Below the pieces are notes generated by a model. That model saw only the letters and a list, made by a program, of their open reading frames with translations, was not told the origin of the DNA and did not search any database. A program made the position numbers and the translations under genes. DNA of 38,588 nt, taken from assembly GCF_034432235.1 (NCBI RefSeq), contig NZ_DAOUCJ010000059.1:1-38588 (forward strand). Direction: 5' to 3'. This document shows, one piece after another, positions 7,517 through 17,100 of the stretch. Origin of the DNA: Thermoflexus sp. Lineage in GTDB: Bacteria; Chloroflexota; Anaerolineae; Thermoflexales; Thermoflexaceae. Numbering within the stretch: position 1 is the stretch's first letter; each line of letters opens with the position of its first letter.

Positions 7517-8602
7517 ATGGCGCGGATCCGGCTGGAAGGCGTGACGAAGGTTTTCGGGACAGTGGTGGCGGTGGACGATCTGACGCTGACGATCGAGGAT
7601 GGGGAGTTCTTCGCCCTGCTGGGGCCTTCCGGGTGCGGGAAGACCACCACGCTGCGCATGGTGGCGGGTCTGGAGCGTCCCACCCGCGGGCGGATCTTCA
7701 TCGGCGAGCGCGATGTGACGGATCTCCCCCCGCAGTCCCGGGATATCGCGATGGTCTTTCAGGATTACGCCCTTTACCCGCACATGACGATCCTGGAGAA
7801 CATCGGTTACCCGCTCAAAGTGCGCCGTTACGCCAGGTCCGAAATCCAACGCCGGGTCCGGGAGGTGGCGGAGGTGCTGCAGATCGCGGACCTCCTGGAT
7901 CGGCGGCCGGGGCAATTGTCGGGCGGGCAGCAGCAGCGGGCTGCCGTCGCCCGGGCCCTGGTCTATCCGCCGCAGGCCTTCCTCTTCGATGAGCCGCTGA
8001 GCAACCTGGACGCCAAGCTCCGTCTCGAGGCGCGGAGCTTCCTCAAGCATCTCCAGAAGTCCCTGGGCATCACCACGATCTACGTGACCCATGATCAGGC
8101 GGAAGCGATGGCGCTGGCCGATCGCATCGGGGTGATGGATCGAGGGCGCCTGCTGCAGGTGGGAACGCCGATCGAGATCTACCGGCGGCCTCGCAACACC
8201 TTCGTGGCGACCTTCATCGGCAGCCCGCCGATGAATCTGCTCCGCTGCCGCTTCCAGCGGGCGGAGGCGGTGCTGATCCTGGGGGATGGGCAGGCGCTCG
8301 CCCTGGGAGAGCGGGCGGAGGCCGTGCGGGAGGTTTTCCGGGATGGGGAGACGCTCTGGCTGGGCGTTCGGCCTGAACATCTCTCCCTGGCGGAAGGGCC
8401 CGGGCCGACCCATCTCGCCGCCCGGGTTTACGCCGTGGAGCCCCTGGGGGTGGAAACGCTGGTCACGGTCCAGGCAGATGCCCAGCGGATCGCCATGCGC
8501 CTGGCTGCGGAGGAACCGCCGGTGCTGCAGGAGCAGGTCTGGGTGCATGTGCCCATAGCCCGGGCCCTCTTTTTCCGGGAGAGCGGGGAGCTGGCGTTGT
8601 GA
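7517..8602 (+). CDS. Sugar ABC transporter ATPase, UgpC/MsmX-like
   Basis: A 361-residue nucleotide-binding subunit. Walker A is GPSGCGKT (36-43), the signature is LSGGQ (134-138), and Walker B ends in D158-E159 (FLFDEPLSNLD); an H-loop follows in YVTHDQAEA. The C-terminal 120 residues form the OB-fold (TOBE) regulatory domain found in MalK/UgpC-type ATPases. Having its own ATPase in the operon is notable, because many bacteria share one MsmX for several sugar transporters. It is 121 bp after the second permease gene. Confidence 0.93.
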   Translation: MARIRLEGVTKVFGTVVAVDDLTLTIEDGEFFALLGPSGCGKTTTLRMVAGLERPTRGRIFIGERDVTDLPPQSRDIAMVFQDYALYPHMTILENIGYPLKVRRYARSEIQRRVREVAEVLQIADLLDRRPGQLSGGQQQRAAVARALVYPPQAFLFDEPLSNLDAKLRLEARSFLKHLQKSLGITTIYVTHDQAEAMALADRIGVMDRGRLLQVGTPIEIYRRPRNTFVATFIGSPPMNLLRCRFQRAEAVLILGDGQALALGERAEAVREVFRDGETLWLGVRPEHLSLAEGPGPTHLAARVYAVEPLGVETLVTVQADAQRIAMRLAAEEPPVLQEQVWVHVPIARALFFRESGELAL

Positions 8603-8638
8603 GGGTCGACGGAATACTCCGCTGCGAGGGAAGCGCCG

Positions 8639-10072
8639 ATGAGGACGTTGCTGCACTGGGAGGGCCAGTTCACGCCAGCCGATAAGGCGGCCTCGGATTA
8701 TGTGCTGCTCCCCTTTGAGGTTCCGCCCGGAGTCGCCCGCCTGGAGGTCCGCTATGTCTTCGAGGGCCAGGGCCGGCCGGACAGCCCGAATGTGATCGAC
8801 ATGGGCCTGTTCGATCCGCGGGGGGCGGATTTCCTTCGGGCGGAGGGCTTCCGGGGATGGAGCGGAAGCGCGCGCAGCGAGGCGATCCTGACCCCCCGCT
8901 CGGCCACGCCGGGCTACCTGCCCGGGCCGCTCTTTCCGGGCCGCTGGCATGTGATCCTGGGGCTTTACCGGATCGCGCCGCAGGGGTGCGCCTGCCGCGT
9001 GATCGTGGAGGCCTCCGAGGAGGAGGGCGAGCTGCCCCATCCCCCTCCGCCGCATATCGGCGGATCGCCCTCCCCCACGGCGCCGGCCGGCGATGGGGAA
9101 GCCGGATGGCTGCGGGGGGATCTTCAGAGCCACAGCCACCACAGCGATGCCCCGGGTTCCCTGGAGGATCTGATCGAGTCGGCTCGCCGGCGCGGCCTGG
9201 ACTTCCTGGCGGTGACGGAGCATAACACGGTCAGTCATCTTCCGTATCTTCAAGCCTGGAGCAGGCCGGATCTCCTCCTGATCCCGGGGGAGGAGGTGAC
9301 CACCTATTACGGCCATATGAACGCGTGGGGGATCTCTCACTGGCTGGATTTCCGATGTCGGACCGCGGAGCAGCTGCGGGCGGTGATCGATGCCGCCCAC
9401 GCGATGGGGGCGCTGGTCTCCATCAACCATCCCAAGACCGATGGACCGCCGTGGGAATATCCTACGGATCTCCCGGTGGATGCCGTGGAGGCGTGGCAGG
9501 GGCCGTGGCCCCTGCGGAACCGGGAATCCCTGGCGTTCTGGGATCGGCTGTTGCGAGCCGGGCACCGGGTGACGGCCGTGGGCGGCAGCGATAAGCATCA
9601 GGACCGGCCCGGCGAGGGGACGCCTTTCTATCAGGTCGGCCATCCCACCACATGGGTCTACGCCGCGGCGCGGACGGTCCCGGCGATCCTCGCCGCCATC
9701 CGTTCCGGCCGGGTGGTGATCACCGCCGATGTGGACGCGCCATGGCTGGAGCTCACGGCGGAGCGTCGGGATCGCCGCTGGATGGTGGGCGACGAGGCAC
9801 CGCCCGGCCCGCTCCGGATCCGTTGCGTGGTGCGGGAGGGAAAGGGCCTGTATCTGCGGCTGCTCTCCCGGCTCGGCGAGCAGGCCTTCCTCGCCATCGA
9901 CCGCTCGCCGTTTGAGTGGACGACGGAGCTGGACCTGAGGCCGCATGGCTATGTGCGGGCGGAGCTGCGAGGGGTCCGGCATTTTGAGGAGGAGACGCCG
10001 GACGATCTGCCGATGGTGGCGATGACCAATCCCATCTGGGGACCGGCAGGCTGGTTTGAGGAAGAGAAATGA
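8639..10072 (+). CDS. CehA/McbA-type PHP-domain metallohydrolase
   Basis: A 477-residue protein with an N-terminal beta-rich domain (about 1-150) and a PHP domain starting at DLQSHSHHSD, where H165 and H167 are the metal-binding HxH pair, followed by FLAVTEHN and a later GGSDKH motif. PHP domains of the CehA/McbA group hydrolyse phosphoester or ester substrates with two or three metals. No signal peptide is visible. Lying between the sugar ATPase and the alpha-mannosidase with small gaps, it probably processes a substituent on the imported sugar, for example a phosphodiester; this is inference from context. Confidence 0.82.
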   Translation: MRTLLHWEGQFTPADKAASDYVLLPFEVPPGVARLEVRYVFEGQGRPDSPNVIDMGLFDPRGADFLRAEGFRGWSGSARSEAILTPRSATPGYLPGPLFPGRWHVILGLYRIAPQGCACRVIVEASEEEGELPHPPPPHIGGSPSPTAPAGDGEAGWLRGDLQSHSHHSDAPGSLEDLIESARRRGLDFLAVTEHNTVSHLPYLQAWSRPDLLLIPGEEVTTYYGHMNAWGISHWLDFRCRTAEQLRAVIDAAHAMGALVSINHPKTDGPPWEYPTDLPVDAVEAWQGPWPLRNRESLAFWDRLLRAGHRVTAVGGSDKHQDRPGEGTPFYQVGHPTTWVYAAARTVPAILAAIRSGRVVITADVDAPWLELTAERRDRRWMVGDEAPPGPLRIRCVVREGKGLYLRLLSRLGEQAFLAIDRSPFEWTTELDLRPHGYVRAELRGVRHFEEETPDDLPMVAMTNPIWGPAGWFEEEK

Positions 10073-10126
10073 GAAGGCTGGGGTGGCCGTCCTCATATAA
10101 GAAGGCTCTACCCACTGGAGGCGTTT

Positions 10127-12961
10127 ATGGACCCTGAAGCCTTCATCGTCACTCATACCCACTGGGATCGCGAGTGGTATCGCCCCTTCCAGGCTTTCCG
10201 CTACCGTCTGGTGGACCTGCTGGAGCAGGTCCTGGAGACCATCGAACGCGATCCGGCGTTCGCGGGGTTCCTGCTCGATGGCCAGTCGGTGCTTCTGGAG
10301 GATGTGCTGGCCATCCGCCCGGATCTGGAGCCCCGGATTCGGAAGGCGGTAGAGGCGGGCCGGCTGTGGATCGGGCCGTGGTATATCCTGCCGGACGAGT
10401 TCCTGGTGAGCGGCGAGTCCCTCATCCGCAACCTGATGATCGGGATCCGGATCGCCCGCCGCCTCGGGGGATGGATGGCCGTCGGCTACACGCCGGACCC
10501 GTTCGGACATGTGGGGCAGCTGCCGCAGATCCTGCGGGGGTTCGGGATCGAGGCGGCGGTCTTCCAGCGGGGCCTCGACGATCAGCCGACGCTGCTCTGG
10601 TGGGAAGCCCCCGATGGCACCCGCGTTTTCACCGTGTATCTCCGGGACGGTTATGGGAACGCCGCCTGGATCCCCGAGGACGCGGAGGCCCTCGCCGTCT
10701 ATCTGAAGGTTCAGGCGCTCTCCCTGGCGCCGCATACCCCCGTTCCCCTGGTTTTGTTGATGAACGGGACGGATCATCTCTTCCCGCATCCCCAATTGAG
10801 CCGCTGGCTCCATGCCGCTCAGGAGAATCTCCCGGACCTGCGCCTGCGTCACGCCTCCCTGGAGGATTACATCAGGGCGGTGCGATCGGCCCTGGGCGGG
10901 AAGGCAGAGGACCTTCCGGTGGTCCGGGGGGAGCTGCGCTCCAGCAAACGCCATCCGGTCCTCCCCGGGGTTCTTTCCACCCGGATGTGGATCAAGCAGC
11001 GCAACGCTCTCGTTCAGGTCTGGCTGGAGCGCTATGCGGAGCCGCTGCTGGCCTTCGCTTATGGGATCTGCGGCCTGGACCGGCGTCCCTTCCTCCTGGA
11101 GGCATGGCGGCTTCTCCTCCAGAACCATTTCCACGATTCGATTTGTGGGACCGGCGTGGATGAGGCCCATGAAGACATGAAGCCGCGCTTCGATCACGCG
11201 GAGCAGATCGCCCGCCTCGTCAGTCAAGAGGCGATCCGTCGCCTTCTCCAGCCGGCGCGGGTGGGACCCCCATCCGGCTGGCTGGCCTCGGATCCGGCCT
11301 CGATGGACCAGACCCTCATGGTTTACAACCCCATCCCCGGCTTCGCCCGGGGTCCTGTGGAGATGATTCTCCCGGCGCTCCCGTCGGGTTTGACCTATCG
11401 CCTCCTCACCGAAGAAGGGGAGGAGATCCCCATGTTTGAGCTGGAGCGGGAAACGGGCGATCGCGACGAGTGGGTGGTGAACCCCGAGGGGTGGCCAGAG
11501 TTCCTGAACCGGCTGCTCTGGATCCATGTCGGTCGATACGCCGCGAAGCGCGTGTGGGTGGATCCGCCGGGACGGCGGATCTGGGCGGAGTGGGCGGATG
11601 CTTCCGCGGATATGGATCATTCGATTATCTCCGCGGTTTTCGAGATCGGCCGCCGGCTCCAGGAAACACAGCCGGGGATCTCCGCGCCGTGGACGGTATC
11701 GGCGGTCATGGGAGGATCTTCCCGCTGGGTCTTCGAGGCCTCGCAGCTTCCCGGGGTGGGCTTTCAGCCGTATCGGCTGCAGATCGTGCCGGGCGAGCCG
11801 CGGCGGATCCCGCGGCAGGCGCGGGAGGAGCCGTTCATCGAAAACGAGTTCTTCCGGCTGGCTGTCCATCCGGAGGATGGGACGTTCGATCTGGAGGATC
11901 GGAGGACCGGCCGACGCTGGTCCGGCCTGAACCGGCTGGAGGATGAAGGGGATGCGGGGGATGTTTACAACCACGAGCCCCTCGAGGAGGATCAGCGGGT
12001 GGACCGGCCAGTGGAGCCGCCGCGGGCCCGGGCGTGGGAGGAAGGGCCGCTGGGACAGTGTCTGGAGGTGAAGCTTCGGTATGAGATCCCGGCCGGTCTG
12101 CGTCCGGATCGGAGGGGGCGGTCCGGGGAAAGGATCTCCCTGCCGGTTACCGTGCGGGCCTGGCTCCGGCCGGGGGTTCCCCGGGTGGATCTGGAGACGA
12201 CCGTGGAGAACATGGCCACCGATCATCGGCTGCGCGCCGTCTTTCCCACCGGGATCCGGTCGGAGATCTGGGTCACGGAGAGCGCCTTCGACGGTGTGGT
12301 TCGCCCGGTGGGCCTGGCCATCGCGCCGGAGGAGACCTGGGTGGAGCAGCCGGTTCCCACCGCGCCCCAGCAGGCCTTCGCCTTCGTGGAGGATGCATCG
12401 GGAGGGTTCCTGGTGGTGAACCAGGGCCTTCCGGAGATCGAGGCGCGGAAGGATCCGGAGGGACGGGTGGAACTGGTCCTCACCCTGTTGCGGTGTGTGG
12501 GCTGGCTGTCGCGGGGGGATCTGCGCTCCCGGCGGGGCCATGCCGGGCCGCCGCTGCCCACGCCCTCCGCGCAGATGATCGGGCGATGGACCTTCCGTTA
12601 CGGCCTGATTCCCTTCCTGGATCGCTGGGAGGCCATCCGGGAGGCCCAACGGTTCCTGGCGCCTCCCATGGCAGTGGCCGGGCCCGGCCAGCTCCGGGAA
12701 CGGTCGTTCATCCAGGTGGAACCGGCGGCCTTCGTCCTGACGGCCGTGAAGGCCCCTGAGGAGGGAGAGGGGTTGATCGTGCGCGGCTACAACGCCTCGG
12801 AGCAGCCTCTGGAGGTCCGCTTCACCCTCTGGCGTTCGATCCGGGAAGCCTGGCGGGCCGATTTGATGGAAACCTCTCGGGAACCGCTCCGGCCGGATGG
12901 CTCCTGTCTCCGGGTTTCGGTGCGGCCGAAGGAGATCCTCACCGTGCGCTTCTTTGTGTAG
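10127..12961 (+). CDS. GH38 alpha-mannosidase
   Basis: A 944-residue cytoplasmic glycosidase. The N-terminal HTHWDREW motif supplies zinc ligands H12 and D14; D124 in TPDPFGH is the catalytic nucleophile, and the third histidine region is NHFHDS (H334/H336). These match the established GH38 zinc site (His-Asp-Asp-His). The remaining two-thirds is the usual all-beta C-terminal part (for example FFRLAVHPEDG). The length is normal for bacterial GH38 enzymes. There is no signal peptide, so it acts on sugars after import by the adjacent ABC system. GH38 members cleave alpha-mannosidic bonds; linkage specificity cannot be read here. It is the last gene of the plus-strand locus. Confidence 0.93.
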   Translation: MDPEAFIVTHTHWDREWYRPFQAFRYRLVDLLEQVLETIERDPAFAGFLLDGQSVLLEDVLAIRPDLEPRIRKAVEAGRLWIGPWYILPDEFLVSGESLIRNLMIGIRIARRLGGWMAVGYTPDPFGHVGQLPQILRGFGIEAAVFQRGLDDQPTLLWWEAPDGTRVFTVYLRDGYGNAAWIPEDAEALAVYLKVQALSLAPHTPVPLVLLMNGTDHLFPHPQLSRWLHAAQENLPDLRLRHASLEDYIRAVRSALGGKAEDLPVVRGELRSSKRHPVLPGVLSTRMWIKQRNALVQVWLERYAEPLLAFAYGICGLDRRPFLLEAWRLLLQNHFHDSICGTGVDEAHEDMKPRFDHAEQIARLVSQEAIRRLLQPARVGPPSGWLASDPASMDQTLMVYNPIPGFARGPVEMILPALPSGLTYRLLTEEGEEIPMFELERETGDRDEWVVNPEGWPEFLNRLLWIHVGRYAAKRVWVDPPGRRIWAEWADASADMDHSIISAVFEIGRRLQETQPGISAPWTVSAVMGGSSRWVFEASQLPGVGFQPYRLQIVPGEPRRIPRQAREEPFIENEFFRLAVHPEDGTFDLEDRRTGRRWSGLNRLEDEGDAGDVYNHEPLEEDQRVDRPVEPPRARAWEEGPLGQCLEVKLRYEIPAGLRPDRRGRSGERISLPVTVRAWLRPGVPRVDLETTVENMATDHRLRAVFPTGIRSEIWVTESAFDGVVRPVGLAIAPEETWVEQPVPTAPQQAFAFVEDASGGFLVVNQGLPEIEARKDPEGRVELVLTLLRCVGWLSRGDLRSRRGHAGPPLPTPSAQMIGRWTFRYGLIPFLDRWEAIREAQRFLAPPMAVAGPGQLRERSFIQVEPAAFVLTAVKAPEEGEGLIVRGYNASEQPLEVRFTLWRSIREAWRADLMETSREPLRPDGSCLRVSVRPKEILTVRFFV

Positions 12962-12975
12962 GGCAGGCGGTTGTT

Positions 12976-13001
12976 CCCCTCGCGCCGCTTGTGGCGCGGG
13001 G
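12976..13001. terminator. Hairpin between convergent genes
   Basis: CGCGCC/GGCGCG stem extended by CCC/GGG across one bulged T, loop GCTTGT. It lies between the converging mannosidase and DHOD-like genes. There is no U tract on either side, so termination efficiency is uncertain. Confidence 0.45.
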
Positions 13002-13046
13002 CTATCCCGTTGTTCCAGCTCCAGCCAACCGTGTAAGCCTGGGGTT

Positions 13047-14069
13047 TTATGGCCGATGAAACTTCTGCCGGTGGCGCCACGCAAAGGAGCTGAGCACCCG
13101 CATATAATTCGCCCGCTCGTAAGCGGCGGGATTCGCGACCCGCTGGCGACTCATGCTCCCCTGCATCTGCGCGATCGAAACATACTCGTGTTCTTCCATC
13201 CAGCGGCGGATATCCTCCAGGAGCTGCTGCACATACTTGGGGCCGTGACGCAGCAGGGCGGAGGCCATGGTCACCGCTTTCGCCCCCACCATCATCGCCT
13301 TCAGCACATCCTCGGCCGTGTGGACGCCGCCGGTGATCGCCAGGTCCAGTCGCACCTGAGGATACAGGATGGCCACCCAGCGCAGGCGCTCGCGGAGCTC
13401 ATGGGAGGTGCTGAGCACCAGGTTGGGGACCACTTCCAGTGTCTCCAGGTCGATATCCGGCTGATAGAACCGGTTGAACAGCACCAGCGCTGCCGCCCCG
13501 GCCTCTTCGAACCGTTTCGCCATGTAGGGCAGGGAGCTGAAATAGGGGCTCAGCTTTAAGGCCACCGGGATGCGCACCGAGGCGACCACATCCCGCACCA
13601 GCTGGAGGTAGTTTTCCTCTACAGTCTGGCCGGTTTCCTCCGGGGAAGTGGGCAGGTAATAGAGGTTAAGCTCCAGGGCGTCTACCCCTGCTTCCTCCAT
13701 CAGACGGGCGTATCGGATCCATCCCCCGGTGGTGACGCCGTTGAGGCTGGCGATGATCGGGATGGAGAGGGCTGCCTTCGCCCGACGGATGTGCTCCAGA
13801 TAGCCCTGGGGCCCCATATGGTAATCCTGCAGGTCCGGGAAATAGCGCAGGGCCTCGGCGAAACTCTCCTCGCCGTAGGAGAGCCCATCATCCAGCATCT
13901 CGCTCTCCCGGGCGATCTGCTCCTCAAAGAGCGAGGGCAGCACCACAGCGGCGATCCCGGCCTCCTCCAGCCGGCGGAGCGTGTCGAGATCCTCGGTCAG
14001 AGGCGAGGAAGAGGCGATGAGGGGGTTCTTCAGGTGCATGCCCAGATAGCGGGTGGAGAGATCAACCAT
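13047..14069 (-). CDS. Dihydroorotate dehydrogenase-like flavoprotein
   Basis: A 340-residue TIM-barrel oxidoreductase of the dihydroorotate-dehydrogenase-like group. It starts MVDLSTRYLGMHLKNPLIAS, typical of this family's FMN-binding barrel entrance, with ALKLSPYFSS and ITGGVHTAEDVLKAMMVGA as the later barrel strands (the last binds FMN phosphate). The start at 14069 is favoured over 14099 because GGGAGG precedes it by about 8 nt. It sits just downstream of the pyruvate:ferredoxin oxidoreductase gene in the same direction; this pairing is common, so it may serve ferredoxin-linked redox metabolism rather than pyrimidine synthesis. True pyrD genes are normally found with other pyr genes, which are absent here. 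Confidence 0.85.
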   Translation of the reverse strand: MVDLSTRYLGMHLKNPLIASSSPLTEDLDTLRRLEEAGIAAVVLPSLFEEQIARESEMLDDGLSYGEESFAEALRYFPDLQDYHMGPQGYLEHIRRAKAALSIPIIASLNGVTTGGWIRYARLMEEAGVDALELNLYYLPTSPEETGQTVEENYLQLVRDVVASVRIPVALKLSPYFSSLPYMAKRFEEAGAAALVLFNRFYQPDIDLETLEVVPNLVLSTSHELRERLRWVAILYPQVRLDLAITGGVHTAEDVLKAMMVGAKAVTMASALLRHGPKYVQQLLEDIRRWMEEHEYVSIAQMQGSMSRQRVANPAAYERANYMRVLSSFAWRHRQKFHRP

Positions 14070-14101
14070 TGGAGGTCCTCCCGATCCAGCGATTTCCATG
14101 G

Positions 14102-14140
14102 GAGGCCGGGCCAGCCGCCAGGGATGGCCGGCCCGGCCTC
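14102..14140 (-). terminator. Intercistronic hairpin
   Basis: An 11-bp perfect stem (GAGGCCGGGCC with its complement at 14130-14140) between the oxidoreductase gene and the DHOD-like gene. With no U tract it looks like an mRNA processing or stability element rather than a full terminator. Confidence 0.5.
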
Positions 14141-14175
14141 AAAGAATCCTGGAGCGCCTTGGGGCAGAAACATCG

Positions 14176-17100
14176 CTACCGGGGGGAAGGACCGCCCCCG
14201 TTGTGTCCATCGAGCTGCATCTGGGCCAGGGCTTCATAGATCCGCCAGCGGAAGCGGATGTCAGCTTCTGCCTCCTCCAGCAGCTCCTCGGCGATCTCCG
14301 GTCGGCTGTGGAGCAACATCGTGAAGCGGGTCTCGTTATACATATACTGGGACAGCGGGAGGCTCGGCGGCTTGGAGTCGATCTGGAGCGGATTGAGGCC
14401 CTCTCGCAGCCGCCGCGGGTCATAGCGGATCAGCGGCCAGTAGCCGGAGAGCACCGCCCGCTTCTGCTGCTCCATGCCGTAGCGCAGGTCGTAGCCATGG
14501 GCAATGCAGTGGCTGTAGGCGATGATCAGGGATGGCCCCTCATACGAGTCGGCCTCCAGGAAGGCCTTCAAGGTGTGGGTGTCGTTGGCCCCCATCGCCA
14601 CACGGGCCACGTAGACGTTGCCGTAGCTCATGGCCATCAGGGCGAGATCCTTCTTGGGGCCGCGCTTGCCGCCCGCAGCGAACTTGGCCACCGCCCCCCG
14701 CGGGGTGGCCTTCGACATCTGGCCCCCGGTGTTGGAGTAGACCTCGGTGTCCAGGACCAGGATGTTCACGTCGTAGCCCGAGGCCAGCACGTGGTCCAGG
14801 CCGCCGTAGCCGATATCATAGGCCCAGCCGTCGCCTCCGATGATCCACACGCTCTTGCGCACCAGGGCGTCCGCCACGGCGAGCAGATCACGGACCTCAG
14901 GGGAGTCGGGCAGTTGCCGCAGGCGGGCTTTCAGCCATCCCACCCGCTCCCGCTGCGCCCGGATCCCCTCCTCTGTGGATTGATCGGCGTTCAGCAGTTC
15001 CTCCACCAGGGCCTCGCCGATCTGGGCGCTGAGCCGCTTGAGAAGCTCCTGCGCGTATTCCCGTTGCTTATCTAGGCTCAAACGCATCCCCAGGCCGAAC
15101 TCCGCGTTGTCCTCAAACAGGGAGTTGGACCATGCCGGCCCGCGCCCTTCCCGGTTGTAGGTCCACGGGGTGGTGGGGAGGTTGCCCCCATAGATGGAGG
15201 AACATCCGGTGGCATTGGCGATCACCAGGCGGTCGCCGAACAGACGGGTGAGCAGCGAGAGGTAGGGCGTCTCCCCGCAACCGGCGCAGGCGCCTGAGAA
15301 CTCGAACAGGGGCTCCAGCAGCTGCACATCCTTCACCTGGCTGATGTTGACCCGCAGCCGATCCACCTCGGGGAGCTGGAGGAAGAACTCCCAGTTCCGG
15401 CGCTCAGCCTCCCGCCGCGGGGCCTGAGGCCGCATGTTGATGGCCTTGCGGCTCACATCCGACTTGTCCTTGGCCGGGCAGACCTCCACACACAGGGCGC
15501 AGCCGGTGCAATCCTCCGGGGACACCTGGATGGTGTAGGCCATATCCTTGAACTCTCGCCAGCGGGCCGGAGCGTGCTTGAAGGTAGGGGGGGCGTCCGC
15601 GAGCAGGGCCGGATCGTAGACCTTGGCCCGGATCACCGAGTGGGGGCAGACCATCACGCATTTGCCGCACTGGATGCACAGATCGGGCTCCCAAACCGGG
15701 ATCTCCTGGGCGATGTTGCGCTTCTCCCACTTGCTGGTCCCGCTGGGCCACGTGCCGTCCGGCGGGAAGGCGCTCACCGGCAGCAGATCCCCCTCGCCGG
15801 CGATCAGGCGGGCGGTCACCCGCTGCACGAACTCCGGCGCCTCGGGCGGCACCGGCGGGCGGCGGTCGAAGGAACTGGTCACCCGACCGGGGACCTTCAC
15901 CTCATGGAGGTGCTGCAGGGCGGCGTCCACCGCGGCGAAGTTCTTTTCGACGATGGCCTCGCCCCGCTTGCCGTAGGTCTTGACGATGGCCTCCTTGATC
16001 TTCGCCACCGCCTGCTCCAGGGGCAGGATCCGGGTCAGGGCGAAGAAGCAGGTCTGCAGGATGGTGTTGATGCGCGGCCCCAGCCCGTGCTCCCGCGCGA
16101 TCCGGTAGGCGTCCACCACGTAGAAGCGGAGATTCTTCTCGATGATCGCCTGCTGGACCGAGCGGGGGAGGTGATCCCAGACCTCCTCCGGCCCGTAGGG
16201 ACTGTTGAGCAGGAAGATCGCGCCGGGCTCAGCGACCTGGAGCACATCCATGCGCTCCAGGAAGCCGAACTGATGGCAGGCCACGAAGTTGGCGCGGCGG
16301 ATCAGGTAAGCGGAGCGGATAGGCCGCGGGCCGAAGCGGAGGTGCGAGACTGTCACCGAGCCGGACTTCTTGGAGTCATACACAAAGTAGCCCTGGGCGT
16401 AATAGTCGGTCTCGTCCCCGATGATCTTGATGGAGTTCTTGTTGGCGCTCACCGTGCCGTCGGCCCCCAGGCCGTAGAAGACCGCCCGCACGGTCTCTGG
16501 ATCCTCCGTGGAGAAGGAGGGGTCGAACTCCAGGCTCGTGTGGGTTACATCGTCGCAGATCCCCACCGTGAAGTGGTTCTTCGGACGCTCCTTCGCCAGC
16601 TCGTCGAAGACGGCCTTGACCATGGCGGGGGTGAACTCCTTGGAGGAAAGCCCGTATCGCCCACCGATGATCCGTGGCATCTGGCGGAACGGCGCCATCC
16701 CCGAGGCCATGGCCTCCGCCACCGCGGCCACCACGTCCAGGTAGAGGGGCTCCCCGGCGCTGCCCGGCTCCTTCGTCCGATCCAGCACGGCGATGGCCTT
16801 CGCCGTGGGCGGCATGGCCTGGATGAAGTGCTCGACCGAGAAGGGCCGGTAGAGGCGCACTTTGATGATCCCCACCCGCTCGCCCCGGGCGTTGAGATAT
16901 TCCACCGTCTCATGCGCCACCTCCGCCCCCGAGCCCATCAGCACGATCACCCGCTCGGCCTCGGGATCCCCCACGTAGTCGAAGAGATGATAATGGCGCC
17001 CGACCAGACGGGCGAGGCGATCCATCGCGTTCTGGACGATGGTGGGGCAGGCCCGGTAGTAAGGGTTGACGGCTTCCCGGGCCTGGAAATACGTGTCGGG

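Noticed and set aside
7385..13084. Very long minus-strand open frame (about 1900 codons) opposite the ATPase, PHP and mannosidase genes
   Set aside because: High GC removes stops from antisense frames; it is Pro/Arg/His-rich with no domain, and the plus-strand genes have full motifs.
13101..13108. TATAAT on the plus strand near the mannosidase end
   Set aside because: It lies inside the coding region of the DHOD-like gene and has no -35 or gene to serve.
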